DNA from: Jaltomata sinuosa
Taxonomy: Eukaryota; Streptophyta; Magnoliopsida; Solanales; Solanaceae
Assembly (NCBI GenBank): GCA_003996215.1
Contig: QJPP01000049.1
Span: forward strand, 1,302,001-1,366,000
Length of the DNA stretch: 64,000 nt
Reading direction: 5' to 3'
A program made the translations under genes and the position numbers. Positions 34,115 through 45,194 of the stretch are shown here, piece by piece. A model generated the notes under the pieces. It saw only the letters and a list, made by a program, of their open reading frames with translations. It had not been told where the DNA came from and did not search any database. Every line of letters starts with the position of its first letter. Position 1 is the stretch's first letter.

Positions 34115-35443
34115 CTAGTTTTGAGAACGTGCGTTGCACGTTTATGCCAAAATATTTTACACAAACTTGTATTGCAAATGATAGATTTTAAATGGTATAT
34201 ATATTATTGGACTTTCTCTATGCTATGAAATAAAAATCAGAATATACAACAAAAGTAACAATTCATAAGTTGAGGTAAGAAAATCTTGCAAATTTGATGC
34301 TACTTTAGTGATATATATAATACTCTAATTCAAAGATAAATACATACTTGAACACATATAAATATGCATATAATAAAAGTACAATTTATCTCATAAAATT
34401 AACTATTATAAAAGATAAAAACTAAATTGATACATATACTGAATCGCATTATGATCAACCCAAATGTTGTCAGAAGTCACAGAACCTTGCTTCGGCTCAA
34501 ACACATGAATATTAAAAAAAGTAAAAAAAAGAAAAGAAAAAGGGGAAGATGATTGTATAATAATTATTGTAGAGTAGAAAAAACAAAACACAACATATCG
34601 TTTGTGAAAAATATTAGTATAACAAAAGAAATCTAAAAATATGGAAGTATAAACTATCAATTTTTATGCTTCATTAAGTAGCTAAAATTGAAAATGATGG
34701 AAAAGAAACCTGAAGAAATTGTGAACATTTTAACCAAATGAAATAGTAAAAAAGACTTATCTATAACGAGATATTATGAGTAGTAAAAAAGACTGAATTT
34801 ACTATAAGTAATAGAAAAAATTGCAATTGCTTATAAGTAATAAAATTGCATTCCTAAAGAGAAATATCCTAACCTGAGAAAAGTATTGTGTAGTTGCAAT
34901 ACTTTGCTGAGAATTAAACAAATGATCTTCAAAATGGTGTGGTAATTTGTGGAATTCAGGAAATACAAAAATATAGAAAAATAATAATGAGACTTTTAAG
35001 CCTCTACCATACGGAATTTAAAAAGATTGCAATTCTAGTGTGGATGAATTAAGTCTACTGATGAATCTAAGCTTTTGACCATACGGATGAATTAAGTATA
35101 TCATGAACACAAATGGTTTGTCATTATTATCATGTTTATTATTCATCTTTCGTTTCTCTCTCTGATTGATGAATCAAAAGATCATCTCATATGCACGAAA
35201 AGTTCACCAAACTAATCATTATGAGGTAATTAATTTTAATTGAAATTCAACTTTTGATAATCTTTATAATTAATCACATTCATGGGAGTTACTATTCATT
35301 GTAATATAATTTTATTATTTACTTACTATTCAATTTTGAGTTAATTTAAATTTTAATATTTAATTAATTAGATATTTGATTTAGTGTAGGGATAAAATGG
35401 TAATTCAACTTTTTCACTTTAGAGCTTCCCATTTTTAATAATA
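34115..35443 (-). mobile_element. Non-autonomous Helitron
   Basis: The 3' end (minus strand) is a hairpin AACGTGC-AAC-GCACGTT (34126-34142), then CTCAAAA and CTAG (34118-34115), with T as the next base. The 5' end near 35443 reads TATTATTAAAAATGGGAAGC on the minus strand, interrupted by the next Helitron. No Rep/helicase coding sequence. The segment 34580-34755 recurs at 61325-61500. Confidence 0.68.
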
Positions 35444-36447
35444 CTAGCTAGTTTCTGGGCACGTGCGTTGCACGTGTGACCCATGTAAATTTTTATAGAT
35501 TCGTTAGAACAATTAAAATTCTATGAAAGCATGCGTAATGAATAATAAAATACAAAAATTACAAAATAAATTCTTAAAAGTGTGACAAGAAACACCAAAT
35601 GAAGGCCGTATTTTTAATGTTTAAATTAATTTCTTTTAAGCAACCAACCGTAAATTTTGAACTTTGACGTAGTTAGCAAACTTTCAATAAAGTCACAAGT
35701 GACTAATTTGAGCCCAAATAAAAATACATATTTACAACAATCAGAAATTCATAGAAAATTAAATTAAAGAAGTCTAATATACATAAGACACAAAAAAATA
35801 AATAGAGAAGAAAAAATACAACATGAACATCCTTCTTAAGACTTTAATCATAACAATATAGAGGGAAAAAGAAGTACATAATCAGTACATATGTTTTTGA
35901 GTTCTTGTCGACATCTTCTCTCATAATCAATCAAAATTCAAGAGCTTCTTCATTGAGACAAGCTAAAGCATGAATCAAATAGTACAATAATTTCTTCACT
36001 ACTTTAATTATAGAATGAAAAGGATAACCTTGGGGAAGAGTCTCATGAAACAAAAGGGATTAATTTATATAGATAAAAATGTAGAAATATACCAAAAGAT
36101 ATTTTAAAGTTTCAAATTAAATATTTAGAGGTTATGAATATCAAAAGCATGAGAGTATGGATATTATGAGTAGTAATTGAATAGATAATTATATATGAGT
36201 TATGAAGGTGAATATTTAAAGTAATTAAAAAAGGAAAATAATAAATAAATAAATAAGTGAAGGAGAGAAAAGAATTAGTGCAAATGATATTTATTATTTC
36301 AATTTGAGAACTTGTGCAATCTGAAAAGAATAATAAAATAAACCAATTAGCACAGAATAAATACAATAGGCGTTTAAATAATCAAATCCAAAGAAAAAAA
36401 AAAGGAACTTTAATCTTTAAAGCAAGAATATGCACATTTATATGAAA
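35444..36447 (-). mobile_element. Non-autonomous Helitron
   Basis: 3' end hairpin CACGTGC-AAC-GCACGTG (35460-35476), then CCCAGAAA and a doubled CTAGCTAG (35451-35444), with T next. The 5' boundary is placed at the following Helitron's CTAG (36448) and is less certain. It contains the copy of 32305-33560 without the hAT-like insertion. No coding capacity. Confidence 0.6.
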
Positions 36448-39125
36448 CTAGTGTACTTGTTCGCGCTTCGCGCGGTCTTAAAATCCTATGACAGAAGATA
36501 TATAAAATAACATTTTAAATTAAATACTAAAGCAACTTAAATCAGTATATATAAATGTGAATAAGAAATATAAAAACAAAAAATTAACAGAAAAGAGAAC
36601 AAATATTAATTTAAATATCTAAACGATGTAATATTATCAAGATTGTTATTTGTCTTTTCTTTTTCGAAGGCACTCTTAGTATTTTGTCTTTTAACATGTT
36701 ATTAACACTTATATTTTCATATACCTTGTTTGGCCAGACTTGTAAAATCAGCTTATTTTAAAAAATGCTTATTTTAAAAGTGCTTTTCAAAAGTATATTT
36801 TTTGTGAAAAGTAATTTGTGTTTGGCTAATAAACTTTAAAAATATTTTTGATCAGCAATTAGTGTTTGGCCAAGCTTTCTAAAAGTGCTTTTAAGTGTAT
36901 TTTTTTTAAAAGTGCTATTTAAAAAAAAAAAATTAGGGAGAATCTACTTTTTTTATAGCTTATGAAAAACAGCTCTGTTACTATCCAAAAATCCTTATTT
37001 TCTCTCAAAAGTTTGGCCAAACACCTCACTTTATAAATAAACACTTTTTTAAAAAAAATAAACATTCTTGAGAGAAAATAAACTTTAGTCAAACAAACTA
37101 ATAGCTTATATTATTTTCAATGCAAAATTAATTGGGGAAGAATGTTAAGCCATGAAAAATGAGAAAGTTATGCAATGAAAATATAATGTCCTTTAGTATT
37201 TAAAGTAACTAAAAGAATCAATATTTAAATGCCTCAATTATATTCCATGGTGATTAAAAGAATAAAGTTCCTCACCTCCTTACCTTATTTATAACAAAAG
37301 TAATTAAAGAGCATTAAAGTCTCATCAAATTTTACTTTACAAATTTCAAAAGTTCAAAACAGGAAAGCAGAAACTTTACTTCTCGTTGAAAAATATAGCA
37401 ACATAACATAGGCTATAACATTTTAAAAATTAATTTACATTAAAATAATTATTTATAATTCAATGAGTACATTAAGTTATTAATTAATTGTAATAAAAAT
37501 TATTTTAAATGGAAAACTGAAGAAAAATTTAAAAAGTTTTGGAAAAAAGAGAGGAAAGATTAATGTAAATGAGAACTTGATAAATATTAATCTGACCATC
37601 TTCTTTCGCTTCATATTAGTTGATCATCTTACTAAAAATATATGTCCCAAATTACTTGTCGATTTATTAAATCAAGATAATATTAAATAATTTTTTCCCA
37701 TTTAACTTTATTATTATATATAGATACAAATATTAATATGAAATGAACTAAAAATGAAAAAAAAAATCAAAAAAGGAAATGATACAATCAAATTCAAATC
37801 TTTGACATCCCTTTTTTTTTCTTTATGCCATTCTTTTCCATTTTTATTTATTTTTCCTTCTTCCTCACACATTAATTAAGCATCTTTCCTAATTACAACC
37901 ATTGTTCTTCCTTCATTCCAAAAATAAATTTCCTCTCAAATCAAAAGTCAATTCTTTCCTTTTTCTCCACATAATATTTTTAAAATATCCCAACTTTTTT
38001 GCTTTTTAAAAAATATACATATCTCCTACCATTTATATAATTTGTCGTTATTTTCTACAAATTTAGGATGATTGTATATAAAATAAAATAAATGAATCAT
38101 TATTTGTAAATTAATTTTTGATTTCTACAATATTTTTCATATACTCCATATACTTTTTATTTTGTCTTCTCTTAATATTATATAAAATTCACCAATAATG
38201 AATTTCCTAAAATATTGTCACTTTTTTTTCTCATATAAAATTATAAATTCTAAGTAATTTAGTGAAAAAAGATAGAGAGATGCCAAGAAGAAAAATTACT
38301 CTTTTATTACAAAATTTCGAATTGAAATATATCAACTTATATTGAAATTGAGTAAATATCAATATTATTAACGTAAGTTTCTCCAAATAAATAGAGATTA
38401 CAAGTAAAAGTGATTCCTAAAAATTAGCAACAAATTGACACAAAATTAATACAATTTCTAAGTTTATGGGATTCTCCAAAAATCATTAACTAATTCTTCC
38501 TAAAGAATAGGTTCACCAAGATCAATTATTTTATTCTGCTAAAATACTCAACAATAAAACTTATTCGTGTTTCTTCTTCTGCTTCTGATCCGTGCTTCTT
38601 CTTTCTGCATCTTTTTTCTTGCTTCTTCTTCTACTTCTGTTTCCTTCTTCTGCTTCTTCCTCTCCTCCTAAGCTCTCCTCCGCCTCCTTCTTCTTTCACC
38701 CTCGGATATCAATGAACTTTAAAATGCTTTGCAAATTTTTTATTCTGTCTTATTTCTGCAAATTCATACTGTACAAAGCTCATATTTGGTTTATGAAAAA
38801 GTGAGTTGGTGAATGCTATTGTATGTTTGTTTATATAGTTGTGTTTAATTTAGTGCAAAAGCCTTTCAAATTCTATAATATAATTAATAGAGCATTATGC
38901 TATAACTGAAATAATTTATTTGGAGGATAATAAAGAGTCTTTAAATGAATAAAAGCCTCAGCCATTTTTTTGTAAGCACGTTTGATTTAAAAATGAGTAG
39001 TAATTATTTTTTCATCTTTTTAAAAAGAATAAAAGCCCAAAAAAATCAGGAAAAAGATAAATCCATTTTCTTGATCATTGAGGCATGCCACATCAGCAGG
39101 GTCATGTTCCTCCTTTATGTATATA
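36448..39125 (-). mobile_element. Non-autonomous Helitron
   Basis: 3' end hairpin CGCGC-GAA-GCGCG (36462-36474), spacer and CTAG (36451-36448), with T next. The 5' end at about 39125 reads TATATACATAAAGGAGGAAC on the minus strand, of the type of plant Helitron starts, and is interrupted by another Helitron end. It holds an AAAAGTGCTTTT-type MITE (36724-37105) and a CTTCTT-rich stretch (38565-38700). No real gene seen. Confidence 0.6.
36724..37105. mobile_element. MITE-like repeat with TTTGGCC and AAAAGTGCTTTT motifs
   Basis: TGTTTGGCCAGACTTG at the left, TTTAGTCAAACAAAC at the right. Inside, GTTTGGCC or its complement recurs (about 36869, 37011) and AAAAGTGCTTTT occurs repeatedly in both orientations. 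No clear target duplication. Confidence 0.5.
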
Positions 39126-39243
39126 CTAGTATACGTATCCGCGTGATGCGCGGTCAATTAATAAACGTAATTATAAATATAAATTTATTGAATAGTTTCA
39201 AAATTCAACTTGTTGTATATGATAATGTAAATTTATATTAGAA
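39126..39243 (-). mobile_element. 3' end of a Helitron cut by another Helitron
   Basis: Hairpin CCGCG-CATCA-CGCGG (39139-39153) and CTAG (39129-39126), with T next on the minus strand. Only 118 bases lie between this 3' end and the next Helitron end at 39244, so the body should continue above 43991. Its 5' end was not identified. Confidence 0.65.
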
Positions 39244-39739
39244 CTAGGCAACTTGCCCGCGCTTCGCGCGGTGATGAATCACCTCATATAAGCTTACAAA
39301 TAATTCTTCCTAATATACAAATATTAGAAATAACAAAAAATCAAATTATAAACAAAATGTAGTCTTTAAATCCAAATACATCAAATTTCCAATTTTAATC
39401 CATTTTATAGATATTAATATAGTTTGGTGAAGTTATATCTTTTTCTTGTCTTCTTTCTAAAAAGATGTTTTTCTTTCTTACTCTCTTTACTTTTTTTATA
39501 ATGTAAATCTCCCTTTTAATAATAGTAGGTATCAAAAGAAACTCATAGTGATCACAATATTTTTTGATAAACGTGATCTTAACATTTTCTTGTGGCAATC
39601 TGCTGCACTTTTTATGTAATGTATTTTCCAAGCATATTCAGTCACTTCCACATACGAGTAGTTAAGAGTATTCAGCTTCCATTATTACAGATTTGGAAAT
39701 ATTATCACAATGACTATCAAGTATCTCTTGCCTTTTAGA

Positions 39740-40310
39740 AGCTTTTGGCACAATACTCTTGTGAAAAAACTTCTGCACTAATGTCAAATTGAAGCCGAAT
39801 TAATGGACCGTTGTAGGTTTTGATAGCCAAAGTTGTCTTGTTGATTCCTCCCATCCCTCAATAGAGACAACTTCTAGTTCCCTTTCTCCTCGACCAAGTT
39901 GAACCTCCATCATCTCGAATTCATTTTCATGGCCAACCATCATTTTCCCGGGCTCTACAGCATGTAGAGATAGATAGGCAGGAGACAATTTTGTGCTTTC
40001 GGATCTTAGATATTGTTGTTGTACCTGGCCCCCTCTTGACATCCAATGCTTCATGGTGGAATCAATGCATTCACTGCTTGTTCCAAGAGAAAATTTAGTT
40101 CCCAACTCCCACAAAGCATTGATTCGTTCCTCCCCAGTTTCTGCGAAAAAAGCTTTCTCGAGTCAACCATATCTTCTATGGTGCACGCTAAGCTCTAGGA
40201 GTTCAACTTTCAACATTTTCAATGCCTCAAGATTGCCTTCGCTTGTTATATTTTCGGGTTTATTCATGATAGCTCTCAAGGAGTCAACCTTCTTCAAGAA
40301 CAACTGCAAA
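39740..40310 (-). pseudogene. Fragment of an NLR (NB-ARC) disease-resistance gene
   Basis: On the minus strand an exon-like stretch starts after TTTGCAG (about 40310), a plausible 3' splice site, with FLKKVDSLRAIM. It continues to MVGHENEFEMM and RELEVVSI, the usual lead-in to the NB-ARC P-loop in solanaceous CC-NLRs. The P-loop itself (GMGGINKTTLA) is in the next frame at about 39840, followed by FDISAEVFSQEYC, a degenerate RNBS-A-like block. TGA at about 40160 and the frameshift at the P-loop show it is broken. In the P-loop GxxGxGKT, the residue before Lys is Asn. NB-ARC beyond RNBS-A and all LRRs are missing. It lies inside a Helitron. Confidence 0.75.
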
Positions 40311-40869
40311 TCACATACAGTAATTAGCATTGGGTGCTCATAAGTCAAGTAATAGCAGCGCATAATACATGCTCCTCTTCTCTCTTCCTCTCGTAGGTAT
40401 TTTATGCAATAACTTCTTTCTGCAAGATCTGCACCCACATGTTATTTCATAAAAAGGCAAAACTCTCGAATTTGATAGCTGACCAATTTCACAAATAAAA
40501 AATAGAAAAAGGAAAAGATAACTTCTTTTTACAAATAGACAAATCGAAAGACAAAGACCAAGTCTCTTTTCTCTTTTCAATTTGTAAAAAGGACGATTTG
40601 TCAAGAGAGAAAAGGAGAGGGTTTTTTATCATTATCAAATCATGAAAATACCCACTGACCAAAATTACTAATTAAATACTTCTTGATATACAAATAAAAA
40701 GAGTACATCTACGGTACTATAACATTACATTGACAAATATCCATTGCATGATCTTCCAAATATATTCTGGCAAATAACTTGTTGAATTGCATATTTGCAT
40801 TCTAGTTAAATATCACGAAAAGGGTAATGTAGTTTATTCATCTATGTATAATTCATTCAGTTGTTGAAT

Positions 40870-40995
40870 TAAACAACAACAACTTACCCAGTGTAATCCC
40901 ACAAGTGGGGTCAAGGGAGGGTAGGATGTACGGAGACTTTACCCTATCTCAGTGGGGTAGAGATGTTTTCAATAGATCCTCGACTAAAAAGAAAA
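40870..40995 (-). mobile_element. TS-type SINE fragment, minus strand
   Basis: On the minus strand: CATCCTACCCTCCC, GACCCCACTTGTGGGATTAC and ACTGGGTAAGTTGTTGTTG. This is the 3' half and TTG tail of the solanaceous TS SINE family. The tRNA-like head is missing or too diverged to see. Confidence 0.75.
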
Positions 40996-42770
40996 AGATT
41001 TTGAGGCAATGTTGCCAGAGAAAAAGTATGACTGCAAAATAGTAATATACAAAGCAAATGGAGCAATCGGTAGCAATACATATTGAGGAATAAAAGACTT
41101 CTCCATAACTAAACACTAATAATAATAATAATGAGAAGTGAAGATGCCCCGTTCCTCTCCCACTTAAAGTCCGTCACCACTTGGCACTTGGCTACCTACC
41201 CTAATCCTCGACCTCCATATCTTCTTATCTAGGGTTATGTCCTAAAAAATTATTAGTATTCAAGGAAAGTCAATGTTAGTTTGTCGGTCTTGCATGTCCT
41301 AAACCTAATAGATATGACATCTTTATGTTGGAGCATAATCTTTTTATCAGTTTCAGCAAAGCTTTTAGTAAGTTGGTTTAACTTCTTTAAGGCCACGGGA
41401 TTTTTAGTTTTTCCTCTTCGCCTTGGCAAAACAGATTGAAGAGTCTCAAATAAGGAATACACATTACAAAAATATATACAGGTAAATTGCGGAGCAACAT
41501 TCATGCCTGAAAGGATAGTCACAAATAGTTATTTAGCTCATAAATTGGACATGGATACTCAATAACAATTCTAAAAAGTGAATCTATTCTAAGCAAAAAT
41601 GCCTAATAGGCCTAACTGATACGTGCATCCAAAGAACTTGTGTAATTGTCTTTAGTGTCCTGTTGAATCTACTTGGCGGAGTTTCCAGTAGATTGTGCAT
41701 AGCCGCTTATATCTATTATCTCAAATGTGGTTATTATCGAGATTTAGGGATGAAATTCAAGTACAAGCAAGTTTTGACAAATAGTCGTTTAAGGCATGGA
41801 AAGTGATCACAATATGCTCTCCGGTACAAATGGCCAAACCTTTCAATAGAAAAACTTCAAGCGAGGAAATCCTTCCTCAAACACTTCCTAGTCCTTGCCT
41901 TTGCTGAAGTTTGGACAACGCATAAGCAATAATGCTCAAATCCTTCATCACAAAGAAATTTTGCTTAAAGCTAAACTTTTACGATTTTGTGGAAAAGCAT
42001 CAGGAAGAGGAATGAACAAAGGTGGTGGACCAAGGTGAAATCTAGAGGAAAGATCATGGAAGAGGTTGTTATTGCTACTACTTCTTTAATCTTATTTGAT
42101 AGCACATATTCACAACTTCTCTACCTTGGAAAATAGTCTAACAACAATAGGACAATATAAAGGATTCCATCCCGACAACACTACAAGTTTTCAGAACTAA
42201 AGTCCTCTCGATCACTTGGCTTGAAACATTACTCCCAAGCCAGTTGTCCCTAAGGATTTATTGAAGCAAAACTCTTGCAGCCTTTTATCTCGCCATGTTT
42301 CATACCTTAAGCGAGAAGCGAGAAGTAAAAGGGAAAAAGAAGTGAAAGAAGAGCTTAAAGAATACCCAAAGAAGGATCAAAATTTCTCTTGCTTTACACC
42401 AAAACTCTTCAAAATGAAAATATTAAACTCAAATATAATTCTCACGAAATAGTCCAAAAAAATTAAGCTATTGTCCTAATCAAAACTCAATGTGTTCAAT
42501 CTCGCAGGAGAACAGGAAAACCATTGAATTTTTGGTTTGCCTGCCAGTACATTATTTAAGTATTATTTTTTATGCACAATAACACACAACGTTGAACTGT
42601 TAAAGAATACAAAATCGAAGAAGATTAACAATTATCAAATTTATATAATAGAGAGAAATAAGCAAAGGAATCAAATGAATTAAGCACGTAAACAACTGTA
42701 AACCAGGATGGCATGAGGATATGAGTATACATACCTTACAAATGAGAATAGATTATAATAGTAACCTATG

Positions 42771-42882
42771 TTGCTCGGACTCTCCAAAAAATATTGCCGC
42801 ATCCGTGTCGGATCCTCCGAAAATGCACTACTTTTGGAGGATTCAACACGCACCCATCGGCATTTTCGAAGAGTCCGAGCAA
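42771..42882. repeat. 112-bp foldback repeat with TTGCTCGGACTC ends
   Basis: TTGCTCGGACTCT at the left and AGAGTCCGAGCAA at the right form a perfect 13-bp inverted repeat. The inner parts (GGATCCTCC against GGAGGATTC) extend the hairpin. I have seen this sequence type often in solanaceous intergenic DNA; its class is not known to me. Confidence 0.7.
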
Positions 42883-43097
42883 GATAGATAGTAACATTAC
42901 CTAGATGGATATGATTTGTCGTTATAATAGATCATAAAGTTTAATAATTGTACTGTTAATAGTAAGTACGATTCAGCTACTTTAAAGTAACAAAATGTAA
43001 TATTTGTGACACTGCTATAACAGTGAGTAAAGTTTAACAATTTTACCATTATGAACAAATAGTGACTGAAAATTAGTATTGTTGTTGTTTTACGAAC

Positions 43098-43184
43098 CTT
43101 TACTCTGAAGAACATATGTTGGAACCCTCGAAATCTCATCACTGATCCAGAAGTCAGCTTTATGTCATCAGATGTCTCACCCAT
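43098..43184 (-). CDS. Possible captured first exon, unknown protein
   Basis: The minus strand opens with ATG at 43184 (MGETSDDIKLTSGSVMRFRG, then FQHMFFRVK) and runs to a possible GT splice donor at about 43098 (AAGGTTCG), after which the sequence turns AT-rich. Upstream (43200-43600) is less AT-rich and could be a captured 5' UTR or promoter. Amino-acid composition changes sharply at the proposed splice site. I do not recognise the protein; chance remains possible. Confidence 0.3.
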
Positions 43185-44430
43185 GATTCTAAAATAACAA
43201 CACTTATTAAGATATTAGATTTGATCATTCAACTTTGAATACGGAAAGGCAGAAGTGTAATACAGATACACACGCAAAAACGACAAAGGAAACGGGAAGT
43301 TTTATCAATTTCCTCAATTTTTGGCCTGATTTTAAGGGATTAAATAAAAAAGGTAACCCATCTACAATAAAATTCAACCATCGTTTAAATTTTTTTATCA
43401 AAGCGTTGCTTCTTTTCTCTTTTCCTGATTCTCTTCTCCTGCTTTTGTCCTTCCCCTGTTCAAATCAGTTTCCTACTATTACCGCCGGCCCACAAAATTC
43501 GTACGAAATAAATCAGTTACCTTTATCCAACTTTCTGTTCTTCACATCTTCCGTCTGTTTTGCGTTTCAATTATCTCTATCATAAGCAGCTTACGCAAAT
43601 TGAGTTAAAAAGCAATGGTGGTTTGGAAGATTCAAATTTGATTCCTTTGTGTACTCTCTGTCTGTTAATTAAGTTTTTTGTTTTCCTGCGAGAAGAAAGA
43701 TTAATAGCATGATTGGGTTAAGGGAATAGGGAAGACCGAGGGTTTATTATTTTGAAACGGTACGAGCCACGATGATGTACTGTATTTGTTAAGGATGTAC
43801 TATTTTGAAACGGTACTTAATGGATTAATTAAGGAAAATAAACTGGGAGATTTTTAATTAAAAGAAAAGATTTAAATTGGGAAAAATCTCAAAAAAATCC
43901 AAAAAAATGATAAATGTGAATGATGGCTTTAGAGTCATGTCACATCAGCGATCCCAAGTTCTTCTTTTATATATATATATATATATATAGATGTTAGCAT
44001 ATTAGCACCGCAACAGGTTACAATAATCAATACTGATAAAAAGAAAAATAATATATAAAACTTAGTTCATTAACTAAATTTGTTAACAAAAACTTTTAGC
44101 ATTAATAAAAATAATAAATATCATCACATAATCCCTATTACCCTCTTATATGCATTTGTTTAATATAATATTTTAATTATTTCTTTTATTCAGTGTTTTA
44201 CCTATAATTCAAATAATGATTTGAACTACTTATATTTATTTTCAATATAATATATTGAATTTCAATTTTAGCTATTGATAGTACTATCTATTATTTTCTT
44301 GTATGCATTTGTTTACTATAATTTTTTTTCTTTTTTTCCTTTAGTGTTATACATATAATTCAACGATTTTGGACTATTTATATTTATTTTTAATATAATA
44401 AATTAAATTTTAGTTTTAACTATTGATAAC

Positions 44431-44432
<2 letters not shown>

Positions 44433-44503
<71 letters not shown>
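44433..44503. repeat. (AT)n microsatellite, about 70 bp
   Basis: Uninterrupted TA dinucleotides. Confidence 0.98.
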
Positions 44504-44507
<4 letters not shown>

Positions 44508-45006
44508 ACTTATAAAAGGGAATAAGCAGATAGTTGGTCGACATGCCTATTAGTGCTGCCTGCTTAGATATATTCCTTTATACTTTATTTTTATTTTTAT
44601 TTGTTTATCTTACTTTTCTTTTTAATCTGTTATATATTTAAAAATTAGGTAAAAAAAAATAGTACAAATCACAATAATAACAACTTAAAATATTTAAAAG
44701 ACATAAAAAATTTGATTGACTCTCAAAATTTTATCAATATCACATAAATTGCGATAAAAAAATATTATAAATCACAATAATTAATAGCTTAAAATATTTA
44801 AAAGATATGTAGAAAATTCAGTTGACTTTCGAAATTGTATCGATGCCATATAAATTGAGAAAGGGGGAGTAACATATATGATTTGAAAATTATATAAAAG
44901 ATATTATAAACTACAATAGTTACCAACTTAAAATATCTAAAAATCATATAAAAAAATTTAATAATATCTAAAAATCATATTAAAATTTAATTGACTATCT
45001 AAACAC

Positions 45007-45018
45007 TATATATATATA

Positions 45019-45077
<59 letters not shown>
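45007..45077. repeat. (AT)n microsatellite, about 70 bp
   Basis: TA dinucleotides with one interruption near 45025. Confidence 0.97.
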
Positions 45078-45081
<4 letters not shown>

Positions 45082-45194
45082 CTATTGAGATTTTATTTAG
45101 ATTACTTTATTTGTATAGTACGATATTTAGGATCATAAAAACTTAAAATATTATTTCTAATTGTTTCATATTGAAATATCTCGTTCGAGCATGT

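Larger units (their letters stand above)
39244..43991 (-). mobile_element. Helitron carrying a captured NLR gene fragment
   Basis: The minus strand starts TCTATATAT at 43991 with A before it, then (TA)n and AAAAGAAGAACTTGGGATCG. It ends with hairpin CCGCGC-GAA-GCGCGG (39257-39271), CAAGTTGC and CTAG (39247-39244), with T next. Both borders thus show the A^T insertion typical of Helitrons. The 4748-bp body has no Rep or helicase. It carries an NLR fragment (39740-40310), a SINE, a foldback repeat and a possible captured first exon (43098-43184). A minus-strand ORF at 41253-41522 is not recognised. Confidence 0.78.
43992..45194. other. AT-rich DNA with long AT repeats, no gene seen
   Basis: By the nesting logic, at least the first part should belong to the Helitron whose 3' end is at 39126. 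Two long AT repeats lie inside. AAAATATTTAAAAGA repeats near 44688 and 44792 show short internal duplications. Confidence 0.5.

Noticed and set aside
38592..38804. Plus-strand ORF starting MLLLSASFFLLLLLLLF, resembling a signal peptide
   Set aside because: The hydrophobic run comes from a CTTCTTCTT-type repeat inside a Helitron. The rest has no protein-like features.
34126..39271. Regularly spaced short palindromes, considered as a CRISPR-like or regulatory array
   Set aside because: Each is a Helitron 3' hairpin followed by CTAG. Spacing is irregular and the flanks are Helitron bodies.
41253..41522. Minus-strand ORF of 89 codons in the Helitron, considered as a second part of the NLR
   Set aside because: Part of it (LPRRRGKTKNPVALKKLNQL) looks protein-like, but no NLR or other motif could be recognised, so it is mentioned only in the Helitron entry.
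43235..43585. Plus-strand ORF of 116 codons
   Set aside because: Composition is that of translated AT-rich DNA. The opposite strand holds a better, though weak, exon candidate.
44500..44560. Plus-strand Helitron 5' end after the AT repeat (ACCTTACTTATAAAAGGG)
   Set aside because: Resembles other 5' ends only loosely; no TC start can be placed because of the AT repeat, and no matching 3' end was seen.
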